A stretch of DNA of 64,000 nucleotides from Branchipolynoe longqiensis (GCA_030323885.1 CM059193.1:74127543-74191542); one strand, 5' to 3'; positions 43,054-53,444 are shown, counted from the stretch's first letter. Made by a program: numbers and translations. The notes: generated by a model from the letters alone, not told the origin.

Positions 43054-43107
43054 TATTTGTTCTGGTTTCGAAAATGTGGATGTTTCATCGGACTATGCAG
43101 CTTTAAA

Positions 43108-43575
43108 TCAGCCTACCACACCCACCTACGATTTCATCAAGGGAGGTGACTTCAACTCTATTGCAGTAAAACTAATTTATCACAGGAAATGGGGAAAAGG
43201 CGTATCGGTATGTACAAACAGACTACAGCCTGGAGACATGGTAACACAACCTATTGTTGCAGGTTGCCCATGCCTCACCAGGTAAGGGGTCAGGATCGCA
43301 GGTAATTTGATTTGGGAGTATGCATACACCAATGGTTTGGATGCGGGTGAGCGGGGGGGGGGGGGTGATCCCTGAATATAATATATTATGGTTTATTGAA
43401 TTTGTGAATTGTTTCCGGATATTTGTTATTATTGTTGGTCCATGTGCTGCAGGCCTGTGCTCTGGCCCATGCTGTGGTCCTGCATTGATCAATATATATA
43501 TTCTTGGTGTGCGCGGGACTGGCCCCACTCACCTCAATTTTCCTTTTATCGGTATGGGTATGCCCGAGCCAGTGG

Positions 43576-43635
<60 letters not shown>

Positions 43636-43749
43636 TGCCAACCCATTACCCTCTAGTTCTCTCTTGTTATTTGTAGACGGAACCTATATAATAATATGCT
43701 TATAACTGATATAAGAGAGTTTTAAATGTTAGGCCAATTGTGGGACCAG
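43108..43749. other. Unassigned DNA with poly-G and (TA)n
   Basis: A poly-G run lies at about 43352-43363 and a (TA)n run at 43580-43631. Short frames spanning the microsatellite are artefacts. Confidence 0.5.
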
Positions 43750-44078
43750 GTGAGGGGGCCAATTCGGTTAAGCACAGACCTTATGTGCGAGAGATTAAGA
43801 GTTTGGTTCCTAGTCAAATCAAACCAATGACTTATAAAATTGATACTTGTCGCTTGCTAGCCTAGTGCTCGGAATTAATACGATAGTGCAAGGACTGGTT
43901 CGCTCAATGTCAGGATAATGTGACTGAAGGGGATATCGGGGCATGGTGCAGGCAGCCTGATTTTCCAGTGGGGCATCACTATTAAGTCGCAATGAGTCCG
44001 CACTGTCACAAGTCTGCACCCGTCCTGATATGACCTCAGATGTTGCAAGGGCGTAAAACTCCAACAACCAACCAACCT
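43750..44078 (+). mobile_element. SINE-A, near full length, CCAACAACC tail type
   Basis: Head GGCCAATTCGGTTAAGCACA, worn B-box, full body, and 3' end GCAAGGGCGTAAAACTCCAA followed by CAACCAACC. Represents the second tail subtype. Confidence 0.9.
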
Positions 44079-45135
44079 ATTGTGGATCGATTGGCAAAAA
44101 ATAGTGTTGAGATACAAGGGATGGTTGTTTCGTAATCTTTTATTAAAGTAAGTTTTTTTCGTCATTGAGGAGTTCGTGGCTTTTATCCTTAAAAAAAAAA
44201 CACATCAGGAATGCGAACCGACCTACTGTGCACCCAAGTCACGATCCACAATTTCTGTTCTAGTGTCACACATCGGCTGTTTCTAACATCTAAATTTCTG
44301 CTTTTTCACCTCAGCTAAATACTTTCAAAGTATTCATTGTCTTGAATGAGTGAGGTCGCTCATTCGGTGTCATTGCTGGACATGGCAGGCTCAAGGCCGA
44401 AGCCCTCCCCCCTGCCACTACTCTGGTGGTGGTGGGCGGGGGGGGGGGGAGTGAGTGATGAGGGGGGGGGGGAGAGGGGGGAAGCCATCTTCCCCCCTCC
44501 AGCCCAACTCCTGCCAGCCATCATGGCCAAGCACTATCCTGGGCTCATATGCCCTCATCACATTTCATTTTCCCAATATATCGGGGCCTTCGCTTGTTCG
44601 CTTCTTGCCCGATGATACACAGTCAATGTAGATGCCGCCGGGCGGGCAGCGCCCGAATAAAAGCCTTGATTAACCCCTCATGCCTATGAGTCAGCTGTGT
44701 CCGTGAGCAATGGTGTTCCCATGTTTGAATGTGTCTACGTCAGTCATTCGTCTCATTACTGGTAATTGTGGATTGTTTTGGGGTTTTGTTTTTTTTGCAT
44801 TGCAGGTTTTCATTGGAAGGGAGTGTTTCAAATGTCCTTACTGTATTAGGATACACACCTTAATTTAGATAAGAGTCTCTAATTCATAAAAATGCAATGC
44901 GATTGCATTACATTTGAAAGGAATAATGATATCATTGTTTTAATGTCGATCAGCATTCGATTGTTATAGTGATGAAGTATTCGCATATAATTCTGAGAGT
45001 TTGCAGGACTGAACTCCCACAAATGGCCAACTTGTAAGATGAGAGGCTGATTTTGTGGGAAACCATTCCCGCAACTCTCTAGACTTAGCTTCGATTGTAT
45101 TTAGTTCCCTCACTGGCTACTAGGCGGCTCTGTTA
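44079..45135. other. Unassigned DNA with a poly-G cluster
   Basis: 44400-44530 is GC-rich with G runs at about 44437-44449 and 44462-44482. An 89-codon plus frame (44346-44615) crosses them, but its content reflects the homopolymers. Nothing else is recognised. Confidence 0.45.
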
Positions 45136-45811
45136 TACCCCTATCACACTACGACGTAGCAAGCCAACATAGGCCTGACATGCTCACGTTTCGTCATTAC
45201 GTTACGTTATGATGACGTCAGTATGACGTTAGACTGACGTCGAGCTACATCACGTTATGTCTTGTTACGTCAGCATGCATCAAGGTTTTGAACCTGTTCA
45301 AAACTTTCGACGTATCTCGAACGTAAGGGTTTACGTTTGCCGTACGTTCTGTACACGTTTGGCGAACGTCAATGACGTTAAACAGACGTTAGTCAAACGT
45401 TGCTCACTCTGTTCCACTACGTTCCACTACGTTGACCCACATTAAATCCAGTGGAAACGTCCACACAGCGTAATGGGACCGTCAGGAGAATGTATGCCGA
45501 ATGTACGTCCAACGTACATTCAACGTACGTTCAGCATTTCAATACCGTGTCATGACGTATGTAATGTCACGTAATGTAAAGCAATGTAGTTCTGGCGATG
45601 GAATAACGTTCATAACGTTCCGTGAGCGTAATTACGTTGTCCTCTCTCGTTGAATGACGCTATCACTACGCTTTACCGACGTTACACTTTCGTCAACTAC
45701 GCTGCATCCACGTTCAACTTGTGCCCAAATTTGTATACTACGCCGAGAAGTTCGACGTTTTTCATGTTCTCCGTACGCTGACGTCATTACGTCGTAGTGT
45801 GACAGGGCCTT
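45136..45811. mobile_element. Clan-S MITE, ACGT family, full length (S8)
   Basis: Left ATACCCCTATCACACTACGA, right inverse ACGTCGTAGTGTGACAGGGC. About 676 bp crowded with ACGT, including several TGACGTCA words and ACGTACGTTC-type runs. Central hairpin CAAGGTTTTGAACCTGTTCA (45281-45308). Reverse of the left half equals 1-256. Best-preserved reference copy for the family. Confidence 0.9.
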
Positions 45812-45929
45812 TAAATACAAAGAGTGGCTTGCCTATGTTTACTGTATAGAGAGTTTTGCCTATCACTTGGGAGGAAGTTGAACACTGTCACCAACCTTGG
45901 TTGGCCCTTCTCCTTTGAGATTGACTCTT

Positions 45930-46178
45930 ATACCCCCATCACACCAAAATAGTCCTCAAAACATCCGACCCTGTTCTAAAACGGGGTAGAACGTGGTCGC
46001 CGAAAATGTTGAACATGCTCAAAGTTCTAGAGCACCATTCCGTCCTTGCCCATCCATGCACTTCCTAGAAAGTTTGTAAAACGTTGCTACTACATTCACT
46101 ACGTGAGCACGCAGTTTGAGCCCGTTCGGCCACATTTTCAAGAACGTAGTAAGAACTACTTTGGTGTGATGGGGGTAT
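45930..46178. mobile_element. Clan-S MITE, short family (S9)
   Basis: Ends TATACCCCCATCACACCAAA and inverse TTTGGTGTGATGGGGGTATT. Hairpin ATGTTGAACATGCTCAAAGT (46006-46025). About 249 bp, the shortest clan member here. Confidence 0.85.
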
Positions 46179-46544
46179 TACCAGCTTACACCCTGATTGT
46201 TCATTGCCTTGTGACATTGTGAAATCACCGGTACACTGGAACAGGTGACATTGATTTTTGTGTTTTCAGTTCCGTTTCCATCTAAACCATCACTATTTGT
46301 GTCGGTAAGAAAACACAAGAGCAAGAAATATGGTTAACCTGCCATTTAATCTATTAAGAAATTGAAAACATATTGTATATATATATAATATGTGGCATGT
46401 AACTAGTTACGCAACTATTATTGAGCAAAGTGTCGGTTAGTCATTGGTACTACAGTCCAGTGGGACAGTGCATCCTATGTGTTTGTGCAGCACTGTGCTG
46501 CTTTGAAGTCGGGCCTGCCTAGTTGGCAGCCGACATCCGGTGTC
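46179..46544. other. Unassigned DNA
   Basis: A short TATATA tract lies near 46376. No other feature. Confidence 0.4.
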
Positions 46545-46545
46545 A

Positions 46546-46665
46546 CAGTTTGAGCGCCCTGCCAGTTTGAGCGCCCTTCAGTTGCTTCTGCGCATGCGCG
46601 GAATTTAACAGCATCGTCTGCGCATGCGTCAAATTCTACCCAGTTTCAAACTACCGTGGCCTAAG
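46546..46665 (-). repeat. NRF1-motif module N1
   Basis: On the minus strand: TGCGCATGCGCAGAAGCAAC, then AAGGGCGCTCAAACTGGCAG and a second GGCGCTCAAACT. Two NRF1-like palindromes lie at about 46592 and 46618. Shared with 49283-49412 in the opposite orientation. Confidence 0.7.
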
Positions 46666-46673
46666 ACAGACAT

Positions 46674-47281
46674 AAGCCGTGTTCACACGGACAAAATGTG
46701 AGGCGTATCACACAAATCGAATCACGTGAGGCGAATTAGGCGCCCGTTCACACGGACACTGCGTGAGGCGGAAGTGAGGCGGAAGTGGATATCTGCGCAT
46801 GAGCAAGTCCAGGCTAACCAGCGCCATTTTGGGTTCGACGACGCCGGCACCAGAGAGTGTGGGTTCGACCTAGATATGTATTTAATGATTCGTATTGGTT
46901 TGGAACGGTCAAAACTTCTGCTGGGCAGTGAAACCCTACAAATAAATGATGAAAAAAATATCTGTGCATAGATAGCGGTTTCATTAATTAAATTATATAA
47001 TATGCGCTTTTGATCGACCGGAAAGTCAACAAACTGAGGTGTCGACTGCGCATGCGTGTGAGGTGCTTAATCCGCCTCAGAGTGTCCACACGGGCAAAAT
47101 TATCCGCATCACAGGAATCGATTCACGTAGACTACCTAGCTTAGGTGGTTTACATTAACCGGATCACGTGAATCGAATCAGCCCTAATCCGCCTCAGACG
47201 TGCGTTCACACGTGAAATGTGAGGCGAACTATACAAGTCGCTTTCTACGAATCGATTTACATTGCCCGTGTGAACACGGCT
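46674..47281. mobile_element. Clan-S MITE, CGAACTAG-related family (S10)
   Basis: Ends ATAAGCCGTGTTCACACGG and inverse CCGTGTGAACACGGCTATAG. The central part GGAACGGTCAAAACTTCTGC and the frame around ATCTGCGCATGAGCA match element 3931-4544. Repeats of GTGAGGCG and AATCGATTCACG lie inside. Confidence 0.85.
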
Positions 47282-47665
47282 ATAGTTGGATATTCACGAG
47301 AAGTACAAGTACAATCAACCACAGTTGACTTAGACATAGTTGGATATTCACTACAACTTACAAGTAGGGACATTGTTCGCTGCATGTCGCTATTCGACGT
47401 CATTTTTAAGTATACACAACGATCGATATCCTACAAATGACTCACTTTACACCCCAATAAAATCATGACTTGAAACTTTGTGTATCAAACCTATGAAATG
47501 ATTCACACTGAACATACCATGGTGTCAAGTATTTCAGTGTCCTTTTAAGAATATACACCATTTTACCAACTATGTTTGAAAACTCGAAGTATAACCCTGC
47601 AATGCTTGTCAGGGATTAGTTTACTGAAAATGTGCATGGAGAGTGAGGTATGTTCCAATCACCTT
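47282..47665. other. Unassigned DNA
   Basis: Only a short duplication, TAGTTGGATATTCAC (47283 and 47337), is seen. Confidence 0.4.
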
Positions 47666-48500
47666 AAGGCCCAGTCAGATGAGGCCTGCGTTTGCTTACG
47701 ATCGATCCGCGAGGATCTTGCAATTAAATTACGACCATCTTACGACTAATCACCGAATGCTCTGCGAGTGATCGCCGACTGATCGCCTACCATTTCATCT
47801 TTTTTGGTCACAAGGAGATTGTCGCTGCAGTGCCAACATCCTCCTTACGACCTCTGGCGTCTCCACCAATCGCCTACCGATCGGCGCCGATTGGCGACCA
47901 GTCGGCGATCGTTCGCCGACCGATCGCAGTCTGATCTGCGACCATAGTAGCAGTACTCCAGCATCACACGAGGCATTTTGCAGTTAAATTATGACCATCT
48001 TACGACCACCTTACGACTACTCGCCGATCGATCGCCGACTGACGCGATGTGGCACGTGTAAGATAAGCCTCGGTCACACGATGGTCTGCGTTCGCCTACG
48101 ATCGATCCATGACCAAAAGTCTGCGATCTCTTTGCGACAAAATTGAAACAATTTGTTACAAACTATTTAATACGTTGCCATGTCGACCAGGCGACATTGT
48201 GATCTCATCGTACACGCGCGACATCACATCGGTCGGCGATCACTCGGCAATTAGTCGTAAGGTGGTCGTAAGATGGTCGTAAAATGGTTGTAAGATGGTC
48301 GTAAGATGGTCCTAATTTAACTGCAAAATGTTCGCGAATCGATCGTAAGCGAACGCAGGCCTTGTGTGATGCTTGAGTACAGCTACTATGGTCGCCGATC
48401 GGTCGGCAATCGGCGCCGACCAGTCGGCGATCAGTGGAGACGCCACAGGTCGCAAGGAGATTGTTGGTGCTGCAGCGACAACCTTCTTGCGACTTCTAAT
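47666..48500. mobile_element. Clan-S MITE, GATCGCCGA family, composite (S11)
   Basis: Left TTAAGGCCCAGTCAGATGAG then GCGTTTGCTTACGATCGAT. A second start CTCGGTCACACGATGG lies at about 48068, and the inverted end GTAAGCGAACGCAGGCCTTG at 48343. Many CGCCGATCG, GTCGTAAG and CGACCAC words. It appears to be two overlapping or nested copies. Confidence 0.75.
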
Positions 48501-48989
48501 TAATTTTAAACTTGATTTTTGAGTGTTATATTCATATATATGCTAAATGGCATATCAGGCAATGGAATACAGTAGTTAAATTAGATACTAAATCATGTAT
48601 TTAGATGGTACAACCCATCAAATATGCCAATTCAGACAGCCCATGAGGTTGGTTTGCCTGGCAAATTGGCTGGTCAAATAAATCCCCAGTTTTGGTTCAC
48701 ATAAATTGGCATAGCGCGATAAATATGTACCGCAGAGCAACAAAAGTATATATATTCTTAATCCTCACAATGAGCTCTATTGATTTAACATGGTTACAAT
48801 GCAATCAGAAAAACTTTGAAAAATCACCGATGTCCCTACTACAAGTACAATCAATCATGACGCTCCAACTGATGCCCCAACTGATAAGATTGCAGGCCTA
48901 CGTTGAGATTGGTATGCATGTGACTACGCAAGCCATTTAAAATATTTAAAACAATAGTTATATATTTTTTTGAATCAAGTTTTTGGTTA
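48501..48989. other. Unassigned DNA
   Basis: An 82-codon plus frame (48692-48940) has no recognisable content. Nothing else. Confidence 0.35.
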
Positions 48990-49253
48990 ATCTGGCAGCA
49001 CTATAAAAGTCGTCATGAGTGCACTGTCACAAGTTGGTACTCGTCCTGATATGACCTTAGATATTGCTAGGATGTAAAACAAACAACAAACTTTTAAATG
49101 TTTTATGGACATAGCCATATCTAATGCACAACAACCACTGACACATTTGGCATTTTAATATTTAGAACAAGAATTAATCTGGGTCTGCCAGTGAGGGAGC
49201 ACTGATATGACCTTAGATGTTGCTAGGATGTAAAACAACAACAAACAACAAAC
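48990..49253 (+). mobile_element. Two SINE-A tail fragments
   Basis: 48990-49090 (GGCAGCACTATAAAAGTCGT to AAACAACAAAC) and 49202-49253 (GATATGACCTTAGATGTTGC to AACAACAAAC). Confidence 0.8.
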
Positions 49254-49282
49254 TTGTATGTCTAATGCACAACAACCACTGG

Positions 49283-49412
49283 CAGGGCGCTCAAACTGGC
49301 AGGGCGCTCAAACTGCGACATTCTGCAGCTTGAAGGCGTCAGAAAATCTGCGCATGCGCAGAAGCAACAGAAGGGCGCTCAAACTGGCAGGGCGCTCAAA
49401 CTGCGACACCGG
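49283..49412 (+). repeat. NRF1-motif module N2 with 17-bp tandem units
   Basis: GGCAGGGCGCTCAAACT occurs twice, then CTGCGCATGCGCAGAAGCAA, then twice again, ending CGACACCGGCAG. Inverted relative to 46546-46665. Confidence 0.75.
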
Positions 49413-49599
49413 CAGTAGGAGCGCGCCGGGCTCCAAGTGCGGAAGCACGATACAGTATCTGCCTCCAGCCGGCAGGAAAATGTGCTTCATGAATAAACGG
49501 AGGGGCCTTTAGAGGTACCAGCCAGAGGAATTACACATCCAACTATATATGTCAATTGTCTTGTCTTGTTAATTGTCGTACGGAGCGCACAATAATATA

Positions 49600-49739
49600 C
49601 AGTAACAACTCCCTAACCGACCACCTCCACAGATCGACCACTCCTCCATATCGATCGCTTTATTTGGCTCTCAAACGATCGCCCATACAATACCATTGTC
49701 ACGATTTAAAAAACTCCCTAAACCGACCACCTCCCATAT
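49600..49739. mobile_element. Pogo-like MITE fragment (P family 2)
   Basis: CAGTAACAACTCCCTAACCG, ATCGATCGCTTTATTTGGCT and CTAAACCGACCACCTCCC match 53955-54146 and 61665-61858. The right half is missing and family G copy 3 follows. Confidence 0.75.
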
Positions 49740-50097
49740 TAGATAAAAGATTCATCTGGTACTTGTAGTACACCGGTGAAAACCAGCCTTATATAAAAAC
49801 GGTCGAAACATCGGGCTAATGAACTGAGTCTTTATGAGTTCTTTTCAGTTGGAAAATATAATAAAACATATACTTTAATACAATTTAAAAGTGAAATCGA
49901 CGGCATTCTCTGGCCGCCATCTTGTCTTTTTGCATTCTCTCCCATTTCACCAACTCTGTTCTGATATAAGTAACCACCATTTGACACTGGTGCCAGGCAT
50001 TCTACTTCTTGTTCCATACTAATGCTTTTTTCGACTGTTTTTAGATAAGGCTGGTTTTCACCCCTGTACTGGAAGTATGGGGTGAATCTTTGATCTA
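49740..50097. mobile_element. MULE-like MITE family G, copy 3
   Basis: TAGATAAAAGATTCATCTGG to GGGGTGAATCTTTGATCTA, flanked by the perfect 9-bp repeat CTCCCATAT (49731-49739, 50098-50106). The conserved short frame is on the minus strand (MEQEVECLAPVSNGGYLY). Confidence 0.85.
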
Positions 50098-50274
50098 CTC
50101 CCATATGTGCTGAGACCACGGAATGCATATATATAGAGAGAGAGGGATCTATGCAGTACTCACCTAGTCCCTGATGTTGTCTTCCCACCTCTTCCTTTGC
50201 CCACCTGTGTGAATGTACGAATATAAGCTGGAACCGACAGCATTCACGTTGCTAGATCTGATTGTATTTAGTAG

Positions 50275-50586
50275 GGAGGAGTCCTCAGGGCCAAGAAGCA
50301 TTAGGACCCAGAGGCAAGTAGGACCCAGAAGCATGTGTAGCCAAGAGGCTGGTAGGACCAATAGGCTAGTAAGATCAATAACCAAATAGGACCAAGAATC
50401 CAATAGGACCAAGAGCACAGTAGGACCAAGAAGCCACTAGGACCAATAGTCCAATAGGACCAAGAACCCAGTATGATCAAGAACCCGGTTGGACCAAGAG
50501 GCCAGTGGGACCAAGAGGCCAGTAGGACCAAGAGGCCAGTAAGGCCAAGATACCAGTAGGGTCAAGATACCAGTAGGGCCAAGTGG
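50275..50586. repeat. 17-bp minisatellite
   Basis: About 18 units of a 17-bp motif near GGACCAAGAGGCCAGTA, best preserved toward 50510-50560. Because 17 is not a multiple of 3, all frames cycle through similar Leu/Trp/Ser-rich peptides on the minus strand. No gene. Confidence 0.9.
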
Positions 50587-50755
50587 CTAATAGAGCACCA
50601 TAATCTGATATCCTACTCAGTCATATTATCCTTGCCCTATCCAAATAATTCTCTTTGCTCGGTTAGGAAGGGACTAGTATACATTTTTACGTCATTGGTT
50701 TAACTCGACCAGGTTTCGAACCTGTGGGTTCTAATCCCACGATCTACCAAACACC
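50587..50755 (-). mobile_element. SINE-A, head-side part with deletion
   Basis: CACCATAATCTGATATCCTA through the head remnant GGGTTCTAATCCCACGATCT. The region between TTATCC and CTTGCCC is deleted. Confidence 0.8.
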
Positions 50756-50869
50756 AGACGAAAATGCAGTCAACCCAAACCGCCGGTGGCACTTGTGAGG
50801 CTTTCTCACCCCTTCACATCTGTTCAGTCCACGCATCAAATATCCCCTAACTCATTGTCTTTCACTTAA

Positions 50870-51787
50870 GGGCCCTGTCAAACTATGACGTAACACAATA
50901 GCATAAGCTGACATAGGTGCAATTTGGCCATCACGTGGAGATACGTCGAGATGTGTTACTCGTTCGTTAAGCCTACATCGAGAAACGTTGAGTTACGGTG
51001 AGATACGGTGACACACATCAAGGTTTTGGACATACCCAAAACCTTCGGCGTAGCTCGACATACAGCCCGTTATGTTGGGTTACGTTGCGCTCACGTTAAA
51101 TTTATGTCGAGATACATTAGACGTTCGTTAGAGCTATGTTGGTCTACATTGAGCTATGTCAACTTACGGTAGGTTGACGGAGAGCCGGAAGGAACGTGCA
51201 GCCCGTGCGCTGCCACCGTGCTGCTAACATATATCGACTTAGGTCTAACGTGTCTCTGATGTGTGTCTAACCTTAGTCAAACGTAAGTCCAATGTGTCTT
51301 AACGTATTCGACGTAGTTGACGAACGGCTGGCGCGCGCGTAACATATGTTCTTCGAACGTAAGCAAACGTGCTGTGAACATGGTGTGAATGTTTTGCCTC
51401 GCTGTCCTTACGCTGAGCACGCTGGACTGTCATTAGACTGACGGTGTTCACTCGTGGGCCTGACGTCAACTCATGTTATGAATTATGCCAGTCGTAGCTA
51501 TGTTAGGGCTGGCATAATTACGCGAGTCCTATGCTAAGCCGTTGCTAGGGTTTCGCTAGCCTGATGATGTGCGCACTGGAGGCTCGTTAGCCTTCTGTTG
51601 GGCCATATTTGTTTATACGTTGAGACACGTTACAACTAAATTGGACCAACGTTTCGCCTATGTCCACTATGTTGCACTGACGTCCAATTTGGCTCTGAAA
51701 TGCCGAGAATTTCTATGTATCTCAACGTAAAAAAGTAATGTTTACGGTGCAAACTCACTGGCCTGTTACGACGTAGTGTGACAGGCG
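50870..51787. mobile_element. Clan-S MITE, ACGT-related family, long (S12)
   Basis: Left TTAAGGGCCCTGTCAAACTA, right inverse GACGTAGTGTGACAGGCGTA. 918 bp. Hairpin CAAGGTTTTGGACATACCCA (51019-51046). ACGT words are reduced to ACATCG/ACGTTA variants, so it is older than S8. Confidence 0.85.
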
Positions 51788-51989
51788 TATAAGATGTAAT
51801 CTCCAGTTTAATTCAGATTGCTTACTTCTTGAACCACCAACATCTCTGCATGTGTTTTCTGTGGTCAGACAGAATGATACTTTTTAAAACGGATACAAAA
51901 AAAGATCAAAAGCGAATCAACTCCAACAACCAACAAACTATAATGTCACCCCCAAAGTCGCTATGATGAGGGACCCTAATATAGTGTAA

Positions 51990-52325
51990 ACAAAAGCTTT
52001 GTTTTATTTAATGCTGCTTTTAGAGCACATTGATTTTTATCATCGGCTATATGAAGTCAAACATGTGGTCATTCTGACATATTTCTTTGGAGGAAACCTG
52101 CTGCCACCACATAGGTTACTCTTTCTGTTAATCAGCAAGGGGTCATTTATATGCACTTTCCCACAGACAGGGCAGCATATACTACAGCCTTTGATGAACC
52201 AGTTGTGGGCCACTGATTGGAACGGAATATAGCCCAAACTGCAAATGGGTCCACTGAGCAGGATCGATCGGATGACCCACACCTTCTCAAGTGAACACTC
52301 TACCGCCTGAACTACGTCCCACTCC
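51990..52325 (-). mobile_element. SINE resembling a mollusc-wide tRNA-derived repeat
   Basis: On the minus strand it starts GGGACGTAGTTCAGGCGGTA (tRNA-like) and continues to TGCATATAAATGACCCCTTG and GGTTTCCTCCAAAG. It ends in AGCATTAAATAAAACAAAGC. I recall this arrangement (…GCGGGTTTCCTCT…GTCGTTAAACAAAACAAAC) from many mollusc sequences. The taxonomic reading is from memory. Confidence 0.6.
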
Positions 52326-52726
52326 CTTTATATAGTGCCTTGCTGGTGATAATGCACAAGAAAGGCCCACACGTATTTATTATTTAAAATTGCCTAGTCC
52401 GATGTCTTTTGAATTTGTTTCCTTATTTTTTAGATAAGTATATGTAGTTGACAATTGTAATCTACTATTCATTAGTTTGGACTAACCTTGATGAAATATG
52501 GTTACATTTGGAGCAATTTGAACTGAAAGAACCCAAAATAATTTGAACAAGCCTGCCAGAGCTTTTGTAGCTATGAGTCAGATTTCCATCTCGCCATGCC
52601 TACATGATATACTAGGCTGACCTAGTCTCCTGGTACCTGTCTTAAGGTACACCTGGTACTTACAACCAGGGCATGGCTAATCAGGTCATGAGCTCGACCT
52701 AATTCATTTGTGGTGTCCTTGCTTAA
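52326..52726. other. Unassigned DNA with a family T scrap
   Basis: AAAATTGCCTAGTCCGATGT (52386) is a family T left end. The rest (including tandem CCTGGTACCTGTC / ACCTGGTACTTAC) is unassigned. Confidence 0.45.
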
Positions 52727-53052
52727 AGCGGCATAGTCCAATGAAAACATCAAATTTTCAAAACCAAAACACTTATCTAGATTTGATTTTACATGTCTAA
52801 CTTAGATACTGATGCACTTATTAAGCATTCGTTTTTGCATACGAGGCGATACTGAGTCAATTTAACAGAATCTGTTACTGCAGAACTCTTTGGTGTCAGA
52901 GTTTTGGCATGTTTGCACTCAAAATATCTCAAAGGTTTACCATTTAAAATAAAAGTAACTTTAAACTAATGTAAAGTAGATACTAGTGATCGATCTAATA
53001 TATTTATCTCAGAAATAATACAGAAATTCAAAACAATCGGACTATGCAACTT
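52727..53052. mobile_element. Family T MITE, copy with both ends
   Basis: TTAAAGCGGCATAGTCCAAT on the left, AATCGGACTATGCAACTT on the right. The interior is close to 17709-18070. An extra right-end-like piece follows at 53100-53185. Confidence 0.8.
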
Positions 53053-53224
53053 GTATGGCTTTCTCAAAGTATGTGTTCCAAATCATTAGTTAATGCACCA
53101 GTATCTAAGTTGGATATACAGGATCAACTGTAGGTAAGTGTTTTGATTTTGATAAAATTATGCTTCATTGGACCATGCAGCTTTAACCCCCCCCCAAAAA
53201 GGAATCCATACAAACACACACACA

Positions 53225-53420
53225 CACACACAAGATGCTAGGTTCGAATCCCGGTCAAGTGAAACCAATGACTGATACCTGTTGCTCCCTAGCTTGATGC
53301 TCAGCATTCTATGACCAGGATAGGGAAAGGGGTCGTTGGTTTAGTTTCGCGAAAAGGTGTTGGGATATCGGGTAATAATAGTATCAGGTTATGATGTCCC
53401 GTGGGGCACCATTACAAAAG
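53225..53420 (+). mobile_element. SINE-A fragment
   Basis: GGTTCGAATCCCGGTCAAGT (B-box side) and diverged body to CCCGTGGGGCACCATTACAA. Confidence 0.75.
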
Positions 53421-53444
53421 TCGCCAGTAGAGGGCGTTGCCAAC

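Larger units (their letters stand above)
42237..43107. mobile_element. Family T MITE interrupted by pogo-like MITEs
   Basis: Left TTAAAGTTGCCTGGTCTGAT (42239), right end ATCGGACTATGCAGCTTTAA (43108). Element 42547-42882 and the fragment 42975-43053 lie within. Confidence 0.75.

Noticed and set aside
44346..44615. Possible CpG-island gene start near the poly-G cluster
   Set aside because: The frame is made of homopolymer glycine and proline runs, with no splice or homology support.
50164..50531. Leu/Trp-rich frames that look like membrane segments
   Set aside because: Product of the 17-bp minisatellite; every frame gives a similar peptide.
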